DNA of 64,000 nt, from positions 62,001 to 126,000 of the forward strand of contig NZ_JACIDB010000001.1 in NCBI RefSeq assembly GCF_014196115.1, in the 5' to 3' direction. The DNA is from Sphingomonas aquatilis (GTDB lineage: Bacteria; Pseudomonadota; Alphaproteobacteria; Sphingomonadales; Sphingomonadaceae). Positions 16,867 to 25,644 of this stretch are shown here, in pieces. The notes below the pieces were generated by a model. That model did not search any database. It was not told where the DNA came from and was given only the letters and a program-made list of their open reading frames with translations. Position 1 is the stretch's first letter. Every line of letters starts with the position of its first letter. The position numbers and the translations under genes are program-made.

Positions 16867-17331
16867 TCAGCGATAGTCGTCTTCGTCGATGTCCAGCTCG
16901 CGCACGCCGCGCTGCCGCCGGGCGCGGTCGACGAGTTTGCGGATGCCCTCGCGGCGTTCGCGGGCGGCGGGGATGTCGCGCAGGACGAACTGCATATTCT
17001 GCGTCGTGCGGTCCGACGAGGTGATGGTGATCGTGCCGATATCCGCGATCTGGTTGATGACCGAAAAGTCGACGCGCACGTCCTTGATCCGGTACAGCTC
17101 GATCTCGTCGATCGATTTCATGACGAGGCCGCGCTTCACGATCAGCCGCTGGTCGGTGATCTCATAGGCGGCGGCCATGTTCTGCAACCAGCGGACCGCG
17201 ATGATGACGAGGCCCACGCCGATCGCGCAGCTGAGGATCGTCAGCCAGCCGGTGAAGCTGCCGAGCAGCCAGCGATTGGTGCTCGAGCGGAAGCTGTCGA
17301 CGGCGCGTTCGGCACTGTAGGACCCAGACAT
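16867..17331 (-). CDS. Bacterial PH-domain membrane protein (DUF304-like)
   Basis: 154 aa from the ATG at 17331; a longer in-frame version extends into the neighbouring mutase gene and is not needed. A membrane helix (about residues 28-46) is followed by a bPH2-type domain (AYEITDQRLIVKRGLVMKSIDEIELYRIKDVRV... GTITITSSD), then a charged tail (ELDIDEDDYR). Such proteins are membrane-anchored with a cytosolic PH-like barrel. Function in this organism unknown. It is read in the same direction as the mutase gene upstream, 31 nt away. Confidence 0.8.
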   Translation of the reverse strand: MSGSYSAERAVDSFRSSTNRWLLGSFTGWLTILSCAIGVGLVIIAVRWLQNMAAAYEITDQRLIVKRGLVMKSIDEIELYRIKDVRVDFSVINQIADIGTITITSSDRTTQNMQFVLRDIPAARERREGIRKLVDRARRQRGVRELDIDEDDYR

Positions 17332-17362
17332 GACACCGACCCTATCGGGCACGGCATGTCTG

Positions 17363-18730
17363 TCAATCGCGGGCGATGCCGCAGGCGGCAAGGTGCGCAT
17401 CGACCTCGGCGAGCAAGGCGTCGAGCGCCGCCTGGGAGCGGGCTTCGGCGCGCAGTGTCAGCATGTCCTGCGTGTTCGAGGCGCGCAGCAGCCACCAGCC
17501 CGCGGGCGTCGTGACGCGGACGCCGTCGATCGCGACGACGGGCGTGCCGGTCGCCTCGACCCGCGCGCGCACCGCATCGATCACCCCGGCCTTGCGCGCC
17601 GGATCGATGGCGAAGCGCAGGTCGGGCGTGCTGACGAACGGCGGCATCGCGTCGTGCAAGGCGGTGAGCGACTGGCCAGAGCCATGCACTGCGCCGATCA
17701 GCTGCACCGCGGCGTACAGCGCGTCGTCGAAACCGTACCAGTCGTGGCCGAAGAAGATGTGGCCCGACAATTCGCCCGCGATCGGCGCGGCGTGGGCGAG
17801 CATCGCCTCCTTCATCGGGCTGTGGCCGGTCGCGCCCATCACCGCGGTGCCGCCCAGTTCCGCGATACGATCGAAGACGTAAGCCGAGGATTTGACGTCG
17901 GCCACCACGGTGGCGCCGGGACAGGCGGCCAGGACGGGCGCGATCAGCAGGGCGAGGAGCTGGTCGCCCCACAGCACGCGGCCCTTGCCGTCGACCGCGC
18001 CGATCCGGTCGCCGTCGCCGTCGAAGGCGATGCCGAAGTCGAGGCCCTTCTCCCGCACGAGCGCCTTGAGGTCGGCGAGATTGGCCTCTTCGGTCGGGTC
18101 GGGGTGATGGTTGGGGAAGCGGCCGTCGACGAGGGTGTGGAGCAAATGATGCTCGCCGGGCAGTTGCGCGACGAGCCGCTCCACCGCGGGGCCGGCGGCG
18201 CCGTTGCCGCAATCCCAGCCGATGCGGAACGCACCGCCGGCATAGCCCGCGAGTAGGCGCGCGACATAAGCGGGCAGGACGTCGTGGTGGGTGACGCTGC
18301 CGGTGCCCTCGCTCCACGCGCCGGTGGCGGCGAGGCGGGCGAGATCGACCACGTCGGCGCCGTAGAAGGAGCGGTGGCCGAGCACCATCTTGAAGCCGTT
18401 GTCGTCGCGCGGATTGTGGCTGCCCGTCACATGGATGCCGGCGTCGACGCCCAGCGTCGCCTCGGCGAAATACAGCATCGGCGTGGGGCCGAGGCCGATG
18501 CGGACGACGTCGACGCCGCCCGCGACGAGGCCGGCGACCAATGCGGTTTCGAGGTCGGGCGAGGACAGGCGCCCATCGCGTCCCACCGCCACGCTTGTGC
18601 CGCCCGCGGCGCGGACGCGGGTGGCGAAGCTGCGGCCGATCGCGGTCGCGTCGGCGGGGGCGAGGTTGCGCCCCACAGTGCCGCGAATGTCATATTCCCG
18701 CAGGATCGCGGGCGAGAGGACATGGCTCAT
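17363..18730 (-). CDS. Phosphomannomutase/phosphoglucomutase
   Basis: 455 aa alpha-D-phosphohexomutase, interconverting hexose 6-phosphate and hexose 1-phosphate for sugar-nucleotide and exopolysaccharide synthesis. Visible: the phosphoserine loop TGSHNP with Ser104, the Mg-binding DGDGDRIG (Asp237, 239, 241), and the C-terminal phosphate-binding domain (RVTTPAGWWLLRASNTQ). Its ATG overlaps the stop of the J-domain gene by 4 nt, so mipZ, the J-domain gene and this mutase form one coupled operon. Whether mannose or glucose is preferred cannot be told (manB/pgm/algC type). Confidence 0.93.
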   Translation of the reverse strand: MSHVLSPAILREYDIRGTVGRNLAPADATAIGRSFATRVRAAGGTSVAVGRDGRLSSPDLETALVAGLVAGGVDVVRIGLGPTPMLYFAEATLGVDAGIHVTGSHNPRDDNGFKMVLGHRSFYGADVVDLARLAATGAWSEGTGSVTHHDVLPAYVARLLAGYAGGAFRIGWDCGNGAAGPAVERLVAQLPGEHHLLHTLVDGRFPNHHPDPTEEANLADLKALVREKGLDFGIAFDGDGDRIGAVDGKGRVLWGDQLLALLIAPVLAACPGATVVADVKSSAYVFDRIAELGGTAVMGATGHSPMKEAMLAHAAPIAGELSGHIFFGHDWYGFDDALYAAVQLIGAVHGSGQSLTALHDAMPPFVSTPDLRFAIDPARKAGVIDAVRARVEATGTPVVAIDGVRVTTPAGWWLLRASNTQDMLTLRAEARSQAALDALLAEVDAHLAACGIARD

Positions 18731-18990
18731 GCGGGGCGGCGCAGGCCCTCGATCAGCAAATCACGCGCCGCGTTGATCTCACGCGTCGCCGATTCCGATC
18801 CGCCGCGATCGGGGTGGAATTCGGCGAGCAGGCGGCGATGCGCGGCGCGAATCTCCGCCTCGTCCGCCTCTGCCGCGACGCCCAGGATGCGGCGCGCGCG
18901 CTGCTGCGGGCTGACCGCGGTGCGCTTCGGCTTTCGGCCCAGATAGTGCCATGCGAGCCAGATCAGCCCGATGACGATCAGCCATTTCAT
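18727..18990 (-). CDS. Membrane-anchored J-domain protein
   Basis: 87 aa. A single N-terminal helix (residues 2-16) is followed by a C-terminal J-like domain (RARRILGVAAEADEAEIRAAHRRL, then HPD at 59-61 and GGSESATREINAARDLL), the HPD tripeptide being the Hsp70-stimulating motif. This is the short TIM14/DjlA-like layout. The start overlaps the mipZ stop (ATGA) and its stop overlaps the mutase start. It presumably recruits an Hsp70 to the membrane; the partner is not evident here, though an Hsp70-like gene lies 15 kb away. Confidence 0.85.
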   Translation of the reverse strand: MKWLIVIGLIWLAWHYLGRKPKRTAVSPQQRARRILGVAAEADEAEIRAAHRRLLAEFHPDRGGSESATREINAARDLLIEGLRRPA

Positions 18991-19835
18991 GCGGCGATAT
19001 CGGGGGTCGGCTCGGCGGCCTGGGATTCGAACGGCTGCGAGTCGGATGGCTGGGCCGGTTCGGGCAATTGCAGCGCCGCCATCATCTCGCGCAATTCCTG
19101 GCGCGAGGCGACATGGCCCAGGCCCATCGCGCCGAATTCCTTGGCATCGATCATGGTGAGGCCGGTCGGGAACAGCTCGCGATAGATCACGCGTTCGCCC
19201 AGGCCCGGAATGATGCGGAAGCCGACGCGCTTCGACAGCTGGGTCAGCGCATCCGATACGCGGCGCATGTTGCGCGCCTCGATATGCTGCAGGCGGTTGC
19301 GCAGCACGACCCAGTCGATCTGCGTCCCATCGGCGCGGGCACGCTGCTTGCGCGCGTCCCAGATCAGTTCCGAATAGAAGCTCGGCTTGGTGACGTTGAA
19401 GGTTTCGGGATCGACCTGGCCGATCAGGTCGAAGTCGACGAAGCTGTCGTTCATCGGCGTGACCAGCGTGTTGGACAGCGCCGCCGCGGTGCGCGCGAAA
19501 TAATCGTCGCGACCGGGGGTGTCTACGATCAGGAAGTCCGCACCCTCGGACAGGCGGGTCCACTTTTCCTCGAACACGTCTTCGCTCGTGCCGTCGTGCG
19601 TGTCGTGGACGGGCATGGGCAGCGCGCTGCCCTTGCGCTGCATCGTGGCGGCGCGATTGTCGAGGTAGCGGCCGACGGTGCGCTGCCGGTGATCGAGGTC
19701 GAAACAGGCGACCTTCGCGCCCTTAGCGGCGAGCGCGATGGCGACGTGGACCGCCGTCGTCGACTTGCCGGTGCCGCCCTTTTCATTGGCGAAGACGATG
19801 ACGTGGGGGGAGGGGACATGTGGCCCTGCGGGCAC
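18987..19835 (-). CDS. mipZ: Division plane positioning ATPase MipZ
   Basis: 282 aa ParA/MinD-type ATPase that forms a polar gradient and blocks FtsZ assembly away from midcell in Alphaproteobacteria. Deviant Walker A NEKGGTGKST (Lys24) near the N-terminus, switch II region FLIVDTPGRDD, and the MipZ-typical block SFYSELIWDARKQRARADG and IDWVVLRNRL. A short extension of about 10 residues precedes the first strand. It heads a coupled operon with a J-domain protein and a phosphohexomutase and is divergent from panC. MipZ identity rests on the family-specific middle region as well as the ATPase motifs. Confidence 0.93.
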   Translation of the reverse strand: MPAGPHVPSPHVIVFANEKGGTGKSTTAVHVAIALAAKGAKVACFDLDHRQRTVGRYLDNRAATMQRKGSALPMPVHDTHDGTSEDVFEEKWTRLSEGADFLIVDTPGRDDYFARTAAALSNTLVTPMNDSFVDFDLIGQVDPETFNVTKPSFYSELIWDARKQRARADGTQIDWVVLRNRLQHIEARNMRRVSDALTQLSKRVGFRIIPGLGERVIYRELFPTGLTMIDAKEFGAMGLGHVASRQELREMMAALQLPEPAQPSDSQPFESQAAEPTPDIAA

Positions 19836-19922
19836 GGCTCGTTCCTTAATGCGTTCTTCCGGGTTGCCCGGTTGCTGCCCTCTTCATAGAAGCCGCGCGC
19901 TCATTGTTCGAGGGGGTAAACG

Positions 19923-20768
19923 GTGCAGACAGTTCGAGACCTGGCCGGCTTGCGCGACGCGGTCGCCGCATTCCGCGCCGAAGGGGCGACCATCGCGCTG
20001 GTGCCGACGATGGGTGCGCTGCACGCGGGCCATATGGCGCTGGTCGAGGCGGCGCGGCGCCCGGGCACGAAGGTGATCGCATCGATCTTCGTCAACCCCA
20101 AGCAATTCGGCCCGAACGAAGACCTCGCCCGCTATCCCCGGCGCGAGGCGGCGGACGCGCGCCTGCTCGCCGACCATGGCTGCGACCTGCTGTGGGCGCC
20201 GCCGGTCGAGGTGATGTACCCCGAAGGCTTTGCGACGAACGTCAGCGTTTCCGGCGTCAGCGACGGGCTGGATGGCGCGGCGCGGCCGGGGCATTTCGAT
20301 GGCGTCGCGACCGTCGTCACCAAGCTGTTCAACCAGACGCGCGCCGACGTCGCCTATTTCGGCGAGAAGGATTTCCAGCAGCTCGCCGTGATCCGCCGCT
20401 TCGTCGCGGACCTCGACATGGCCATCGAAATCATCGGCGTGCCGACGCAGCGCGACGATGACGGCCTCGCGCTGTCGTCGCGCAACATCTACCTCGACGA
20501 GGAACAGCGCGCGAAGGCCATCGCACTGCCGCGCGCGCTGGGCGTCGCGGCGCGCAGCATCGCACGCGGCGACGATCCCGAAGGCGCGCTGGCGGAGGCG
20601 CGCGGCGCGCTGGTCGCGGCGGGGTTCGAGGTGGATTACGTCGCGCTGGCCGATGCCGAAACGCTGGCCGAATCGCCAGCGGCAGACCGGCCTCGGCGGC
20701 TGCTCGCGGCGGCGCGGATGGGCACGACGCGGCTGATCGACAATGTCGCGGTCGAGGCAACGCCCTGA
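19923..20768 (+). CDS. panC: Pantoate--beta-alanine ligase
   Basis: 281 aa. Condenses pantoate and beta-alanine with ATP, the last step of pantothenate synthesis. GTG start preceded by GAGGGGG about 7 nt upstream. Visible: PTMGALHAGH (residues 28-37, nucleotide loop), SIFVNPKQFGPNEDL, GEKDFQQL and the KMSKS-like LSSRN segment. Usual length. Monocistronic, divergent from mipZ; no other pantothenate gene is adjacent. Confidence 0.96.
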   Translation: MQTVRDLAGLRDAVAAFRAEGATIALVPTMGALHAGHMALVEAARRPGTKVIASIFVNPKQFGPNEDLARYPRREAADARLLADHGCDLLWAPPVEVMYPEGFATNVSVSGVSDGLDGAARPGHFDGVATVVTKLFNQTRADVAYFGEKDFQQLAVIRRFVADLDMAIEIIGVPTQRDDDGLALSSRNIYLDEEQRAKAIALPRALGVAARSIARGDDPEGALAEARGALVAAGFEVDYVALADAETLAESPAADRPRRLLAAARMGTTRLIDNVAVEATP

Positions 20769-20847
20769 CGGACATGGTGTTTTTCGCGTTAACCATTTCG
20801 TAGCGGTCGGCGCGCCATGGTGGCCTTATGAAAAATAGGGGCGATCC

Positions 20848-21144
20848 ATGGCTAACAGTCTCAAGAGTGCGCAGTTTCTTTTAGAAAGCCGCATCGCCGA
20901 CGCGATGCGCGGCCGGCCCGAGGCGTTGTTCGACCTCGGCGTGTGCTATCAGACCGGGACCGCGGGGGCGGGGATCGATCTGATCGAGGCGCACAAATGG
21001 TTCAATCTCGCCGCCGTGGCGGGCCTTGAGGACGCGGTGGATGCCCGCGCCGACGTGGCCGAGGACATGACCGCGCGCGAGATCGCCGAAGCGCAGCGCC
21101 AGGCGCGCGCCTGGCTGATGATGACGCAGCGCCGGGCGGCGTAG
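20848..21144 (+). CDS. Small Sel1-like repeat protein
   Basis: 98 aa. One Sel1/TPR-like unit is visible: EALFDLGVCYQTG then IEAHKWFNLAAVAG, followed by DARADVAEDMTAREIAEAQRQARAWL, which looks like a partial second unit. No signal peptide. ATG preceded by GGGGCGATCC. Such single-repeat proteins are widespread in sphingomonads and probably act by protein binding; no partner is evident. The upstream 79-nt gap contains TTAACC but no clear CtrA double site. Confidence 0.8.
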   Translation: MANSLKSAQFLLESRIADAMRGRPEALFDLGVCYQTGTAGAGIDLIEAHKWFNLAAVAGLEDAVDARADVAEDMTAREIAEAQRQARAWLMMTQRRAA

Positions 21145-21168
21145 GCGGTTCGCTACGACCTGGTGTTC

Positions 21169-21269
21169 GTCATCCCGGCGCAGGCCGGGATCCATGGACA
21201 CGCCGCCGCCGATGGTTTGCGAACCACAGCCGTCCCGCCACCATGGATCCCGGCGTGCGCCGGGATGAC
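21169..21269. repeat. Palindromic intergenic repeat, family A-prime
   Basis: Arms GTCATCCCGG...CCGGGATCCATGG and CCATGGATCCCGG...CCGGGATGAC. Related to family A but with the GGATCCATGG inner extension. Confidence 0.85.
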
Positions 21270-21298
21270 GAGGGAGGGGCGGTGCCCATCCCACTGCC

Positions 21299-21392
21299 GT
21301 CATTCCCGCCTTCGCGGGAATGAAGAACCTCTGACCTTTCGGCAAGAAGCGCGACGGTAGCGCATCTGGATTCCCGCCTTCGCGGGAATGAC
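21299..21392. repeat. Palindromic intergenic repeat, family A
   Basis: Starts GTCATTCCCGCCTTCGCGGG and ends CCCGCCTTCGCGGGAATGAC. The centre carries ACCTCTGACCTTTCGGCAAG, shared with the next copy. Confidence 0.85.
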
Positions 21393-21555
21393 GGGGTGGG
21401 GTGAGGTCCCTCTTTCCTCGTGGGACGCTAGGCGGCGGTATCTTTTGCCGGGGGCGCAATCACCCGAGCCGCGTTTGCCGCCTCGGATGGTTTTCGCGCC
21501 GCATACGGGCGGTCACCATTTGCGCCTAGATGACGAGGGGGTTCACCAAAGCACC

Positions 21556-21649
21556 GTCATTCTCGCGCAGGCGGGAATCCAGAACCTCTGACCTTTCGGC
21601 AAGAAGCGCGACGGTAGCGCGTCTGGATTCCCGCCTTCGCGGGAATGAC
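21556..21649. repeat. Palindromic intergenic repeat, family A
   Basis: Almost identical to the copy 257 nt upstream, including the unpaired centre; differs by a few bases in the left arm (TTCTCGCGCAGG) and one base in the right half. Confidence 0.85.
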
Positions 21650-21660
21650 GAACGTGGGGA

Positions 21661-24234
21661 TCAGTCCGCCTTCTTCTTAGCCGGCGCCTTTTTGGCGGCC
21701 GGCTTCTTGGCAGCCGCATCCTTCGCCGACGGCTTCTTCGCCGCGGCCTTTTTGGCCGGCGCCTTCTTCTTTTTCGCCGGGGCCGCCGCCGCGCGGGCAT
21801 CGATCAGCGAGGCCGCTTCCTCCAGCGTCAGCGCCTCGGGCGTGATCGACTTGGGCAGCGTCGCGTTCGTCTCGCCGTCGGTAACATAGGGGCCGTAGCG
21901 CCCTTCCATCAGCTTGATCTCCGCCTCGGTGCGCGGGTGCTTGCCGAGCTCCTTGAGCGGCGCGCGTGCGGCCCCGCGGGCGGGACGGCCACCGCCGGCC
22001 GCTGCCTCGGCGAGCTTGACCACCGCGGCGTTCATCCCTGTTTCGAACACGTCGGCGGTCGATTGCAGCCGCGCGTATTTGCCGCTGTGCGCCAGATAGG
22101 GGCCATAGCGACCGATCGAGGCGGTGATCGGCTCGCCCGTTTCCGGGTGATTGCCGATCGTGCGCGGCAGGCTCAAGAGCTTCAGCGCCCATTCCAGGTC
22201 GAGCTCGCCAGGCAGGTCCTTGGGGATCGAGGCGCGCTTGGCGTCCTTGCCCTCGCCGAGCTGAATGTACGGCCCGAACCGCCCCGACTTGCGCTCGACC
22301 TCCAGCCCGGTGACCGGGTCCTTGCCCAGGCCCTCAGGGCCGCTGTCCTCACCAGCCTCGGCACCGGCCTGCGCGAAGCGGCGGGTGTATTTGCACTCGG
22401 GATAATTGGAGCAGGCGATGAACGCGCCGAACCGGCCGCCGCGCAGCGCGAGCTTGCCCGCCTCGCATTTTGGGCAGAGCCTGGGATCGCTGCCGTCCGC
22501 CTTGTCGGGGAACAGATAGGGCGCGAGGAACTGGTCGAGCTCCGCGGTGATCGCCGACGGCTGCTGCTCCATCACCTCGCTGGTGCGCGGCTTGAAGTCG
22601 CGCCAGAAGGCTTCCAGCACGGCCTGCCATTGCGCACGGCCGCCGGACACGTCGTCCAGCTCCTCCTCCAGCTCGGCGGTGTAATCGAAGCCGACGTACT
22701 TCTCGAAGAAGCGTTCGAGGAACGCCGTGACGAGCCGTCCCGATTCCTCAGCGAAGAAGCGGTTCTTCTCGACGCGGACGTAATTGCGGTCCTTCAGCGT
22801 CTTGATGATCGAAGCATAGGTTGACGGGCGACCGATGCCGAGCTCTTCCATCCGCTTCACCAGCGAGGCTTCGGAGAAGCGCGGCGGCGGCTGGGTGAAA
22901 TGCTGTTCGGCGGCGACGTCCTTCTTGGCCGGCGCATCGCCCTCGCGCAGGCGTGGCAGCCGGCGCGCTTCCTCGTCCTGGCTGTCGTCCTGGCCTTCTT
23001 CGTACAGCGCGAGGAAGCCGGGGAAGAGCACGACTTGGCCGGTCGCGCGCAGCACGTTGCGCCCCGTGCCGTCCGCCATCTCGACCGTGGTGCGCTCCAT
23101 GCGCGCCGACGCCATCTGGCTGGCGAGCGCGCGCTTCCAGATCAGGTCGTACAGGCGCGCGTGATCGCCGCCGCCGACGCGGTCCTTGCTGAAGTCGGTC
23201 GGGCGGATCGCCTCGTGCGCTTCCTGCGCGTTCTTCGCCTTGGTCTGGTACTGGCGCGGCGAATCGGGGACGTAGCCACCGTCGTAACGCTCGGCGATCG
23301 CCTTGCGCGCGGCCGAAATCGCGCTGCCGTCCATCTGCACGCCGTCGGTGCGCATGTAGGTGATCGCGCCATCCTCATACAGGCCCTGCGCGATGCGCAT
23401 CGTATGGTCGGCCGAGAAGCCGAGCTTGCGCGCCGCCTCCTGCTGCAACGTCGAGGTGGTGAAGGGCGGCGGCGGGTTGCGCGTCGCCGGCTTGGTCTCG
23501 ACCGACTGGACCGAGAAGCGCCCCGCCTCGACCGCGGCCTTGGCCTTCTGCGCGTCGCCCTCATTGCCGATCGACAGGCGGTCGAGTTTTTTGCCGTCCC
23601 ACTGGACGAGGCGCGCGGTGAAGGGCGTGCCGTCCTGCTCCATGCTCGCGGTGACCGACCAATATTCCTGCGCGCGGAACGCCTCGATCTCGCGCTCGCG
23701 GTCGACGATCAGGCGCAGCGCGACCGACTGCACGCGGCCGGCCGACTTGGCGCCGGGCAGCTTGCGCCACAGCACCGGCGACAGCGTGAAGCCGACGAGA
23801 TAGTCGAGCGCGCGGCGGGCGCGGTATGCGTCGATCAAATCGGTATCGAGCTCGCGCGGGTTCGCCATTGCGGTGGTCACCGCCGCCTTGGTGATCGCGT
23901 TGAACGTGACGCGCTGGACGTCCTTGGGCAGCGCCTTGCGGCCCTTCAGCACCTCCTGCACGTGCCAGCTGATCGCCTCGCCCTCGCGATCGGGGTCGGT
24001 CGCCAGGATCAGGCGATCGGCGGTCTTCGACAGATCGGCGATGGCTTTGAGCTGCTTCGTTTTGTCCGCGTAATTTTCCCACTCCATCGCGAAGCCCTCG
24101 TCGGGATTCACCGACCCGTCCTTCGCCGGCAGGTCGCGGACGTGGCCGTAGGAGGCGAGCACCCGGTAATCCGAGCCGAGGTATTTTTCGATGGTCTTCG
24201 CTTTGGCGGGCGATTCGACGATGACGAGCTGCAT
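21661..24234 (-). CDS. topA: DNA topoisomerase I
   Basis: 857 aa type IA topoisomerase, relaxing negative supercoils. Start at the ATG opening the TOPRIM domain (LVIVESPAKAKTIEKYLG); longer frames upstream were rejected. Acidic TOPRIM triad in ATDPDREGEA; active-site Tyr293 in ITYMRTDG. The C-terminal half has one clear Cys4 zinc ribbon (CPKCEAGKL...ACSNYPEC) and degenerate repeats of the GRFGPYIQLG/GRYGPYLAHS type, then a roughly 40-residue Lys/Ala/Pro-rich tail typical of alphaproteobacterial TopA, which probably binds DNA nonspecifically. Monocistronic. Confidence 0.97.
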   Translation of the reverse strand: MQLVIVESPAKAKTIEKYLGSDYRVLASYGHVRDLPAKDGSVNPDEGFAMEWENYADKTKQLKAIADLSKTADRLILATDPDREGEAISWHVQEVLKGRKALPKDVQRVTFNAITKAAVTTAMANPRELDTDLIDAYRARRALDYLVGFTLSPVLWRKLPGAKSAGRVQSVALRLIVDREREIEAFRAQEYWSVTASMEQDGTPFTARLVQWDGKKLDRLSIGNEGDAQKAKAAVEAGRFSVQSVETKPATRNPPPPFTTSTLQQEAARKLGFSADHTMRIAQGLYEDGAITYMRTDGVQMDGSAISAARKAIAERYDGGYVPDSPRQYQTKAKNAQEAHEAIRPTDFSKDRVGGGDHARLYDLIWKRALASQMASARMERTTVEMADGTGRNVLRATGQVVLFPGFLALYEEGQDDSQDEEARRLPRLREGDAPAKKDVAAEQHFTQPPPRFSEASLVKRMEELGIGRPSTYASIIKTLKDRNYVRVEKNRFFAEESGRLVTAFLERFFEKYVGFDYTAELEEELDDVSGGRAQWQAVLEAFWRDFKPRTSEVMEQQPSAITAELDQFLAPYLFPDKADGSDPRLCPKCEAGKLALRGGRFGAFIACSNYPECKYTRRFAQAGAEAGEDSGPEGLGKDPVTGLEVERKSGRFGPYIQLGEGKDAKRASIPKDLPGELDLEWALKLLSLPRTIGNHPETGEPITASIGRYGPYLAHSGKYARLQSTADVFETGMNAAVVKLAEAAAGGGRPARGAARAPLKELGKHPRTEAEIKLMEGRYGPYVTDGETNATLPKSITPEALTLEEAASLIDARAAAAPAKKKKAPAKKAAAKKPSAKDAAAKKPAAKKAPAKKKAD

Positions 24235-24359
24235 GGCGGCGATTACGGTCCTTACGTGTACGCGCGAGGGTGGAAAGCCGCCGGGGCGACTGTCAACAGG
24301 GGGATGACACCGATGTGGGGATCGACGGGCGTCGAGGACAAGGCGTGGGCGATACTGGT

Positions 24360-25007
24360 ATGAGCAGCGCAGGCGTCGACCATCGCCGCGCGCACCGGGC
24401 GCGCGTGCAGCTCGAACGGATGACCTTCTTTTCGGACGCGATCTTCGCGATCGCGATGACGCTGCTGGTGGTCGAGGTGAAGCTGCCAGCACTGCATCAT
24501 GCGACGGGGCCGGAACTGGGGCAGGCGCTATGGGCGCTGCTGCCCAATTATGTCGGCTTCCTCGTCAGCTTTCTGGTGCTCGGCCGCTTCTGGATCATCC
24601 ATCACGACGTGATGGGGTTGCTCCGCGCCGCCAGCCCTCGACTGGTGATGGCGAACCTGCTGCTGCTGCTCGGCGTCGCCTTCATGCCGTTCCCGACCGC
24701 GATCATCAGCGAATATGTGAACTTGCGCGTCGGCATCGGCTTTTACACCGGCTGGCTGATCCTGCTGGGGCTGCTCAACCGCCACCTGATCCGCGTGATC
24801 GCGCGCTCGCCGGAGCTGCTCGACGACGACATCGGGGCGCATGAGATCACGCCGCTGATGCACCGCAGCTGGATCCCCGTGATGATCGGCCTCTGCGCCT
24901 TCGCCGCCGGCATGGTGACCTGGGTCGCGGCGCTGGTGGTGCTGGTGGTGGTAAGCCCGGTCATCAGCATCGTCGTCGGCCGCTGGGCGGCACGGGCGGT
25001 CGGCTGA
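24360..25007 (+). CDS. TMEM175-family (DUF1211) channel-like membrane protein
   Basis: 215 aa. Signature of bacterial TMEM175 in the first helix: ERMTFFSDAIFAIAMTLLVVEV (FSD motif within RxxxFSD). About six hydrophobic helices follow, consistent with one six-helix repeat that would assemble as a tetramer. Bacterial members studied conduct K+ with low selectivity. Start at the ATG 24360; an upstream extension lacks a plausible N-terminus. It is divergent from topA by 125 nt. Confidence 0.85.
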   Translation: MSSAGVDHRRAHRARVQLERMTFFSDAIFAIAMTLLVVEVKLPALHHATGPELGQALWALLPNYVGFLVSFLVLGRFWIIHHDVMGLLRAASPRLVMANLLLLLGVAFMPFPTAIISEYVNLRVGIGFYTGWLILLGLLNRHLIRVIARSPELLDDDIGAHEITPLMHRSWIPVMIGLCAFAAGMVTWVAALVVLVVVSPVISIVVGRWAARAVG

Positions 25008-25029
25008 ACCGAAGCGGTCGGCCATTCTC

Positions 25030-25362
25030 TCAACGGGCGAGCAGGCGCCGTTCGAGCAACGTCGCCATGTCGCGTCGCCCGTCCGCGATCACGACGACGA
25101 AGACGGTCGTCTCGATCGTCCGATAGATGATCCGATAGGGTGCGCTGACGATCTGGCGATAGTCGCGCATGCCGATCGTCTGCAGTTCGGGCGGCACGGC
25201 GCCGCGATCCGGGAAGTGGCGCAGCGCGTCGATCCGCCCGACCAATGTGTTGAGTAACGCGTCCGCCGCGGCCTGTCCGCCATGCGCCAGCCGATAGCCG
25301 TGGATGTGCCGTAGATCCAGTTCCGCACCGCGCGTCAGGCGGACGGCAAAGGGCGCCGTCAT
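25030..25362 (-). CDS. ParE/RelE-family toxin
   Basis: 110 aa. ParE-type fold: VRLTRGAELDLRHIHGY, then GRIDALRHFPDRGAVPPEL, DYRQIVSAPYRIIYRTIETTVFVVVIADGRRD at the C-terminal sheet. Five nt downstream of the antitoxin gene, the classic antitoxin-first order. ParE toxins target gyrase while RelE toxins cut mRNA at ribosomes; sequence alone favours ParE-like but does not prove the target. Confidence 0.88.
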   Translation of the reverse strand: MTAPFAVRLTRGAELDLRHIHGYRLAHGGQAAADALLNTLVGRIDALRHFPDRGAVPPELQTIGMRDYRQIVSAPYRIIYRTIETTVFVVVIADGRRDMATLLERRLLAR

Positions 25363-25367
25363 TGCGA

Positions 25368-25631
25368 TCAGCCGGTGCGGATCGCGGCGGCGACGTCCTC
25401 CAGCGCGCGGGTGTCGCCATGTTCGATGTCGATCGTTCCGAGCGCGAGCAGCTTGAGCAACGCCAACGTTTCTCGCGTTTCGTCATAGGACGCGACGTCT
25501 TGAAGGACCGCCTTCACCTCGCCGTTCTGCGTGATCGCAAGAGGTTCGCGGGTTGCGGTAAGTTCAGTTAGCACGTCGGCCGCGTGTGCCTTAACGTAGC
25601 TGATCGGTTTGACCCGTTCCGCAAAGCCCAT
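25368..25631 (-). CDS. Phd/YefM-family antitoxin
   Basis: 87 aa. N-terminal DNA-binding part VKPISYVKAHAADVLTELTATREPLAITQNGEVKAVLQDVASYDE is diagnostic of the Phd/YefM family; the C-terminal third would wrap the toxin. GGAGG stands 5 nt before the second of two tandem ATGs, so the start is placed at 25631 (25634 and a TTG at 25643 are alternatives). A near-perfect 21-bp palindrome lies just upstream, a likely autoregulatory operator. Confidence 0.88.
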   Translation of the reverse strand: MGFAERVKPISYVKAHAADVLTELTATREPLAITQNGEVKAVLQDVASYDETRETLALLKLLALGTIDIEHGDTRALEDVAAAIRTG

Positions 25632-25644
25632 CATTGCCTCCAAA

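Larger units (their letters stand above)
21145..21660. other. Repeat-rich convergent intergenic region
   Basis: 516 nt between the Sel1 gene and topA. It contains three palindromic elements in a row (listed separately), two of them near-identical. The 21393-21555 stretch between them shows no recognisable gene. Confidence 0.8.

Noticed and set aside
21169..21649. Three repeats in a row as a possible CRISPR array
   Set aside because: Units are about 100 bp, internally palindromic, unequal in spacing and also found singly elsewhere; no cas gene.
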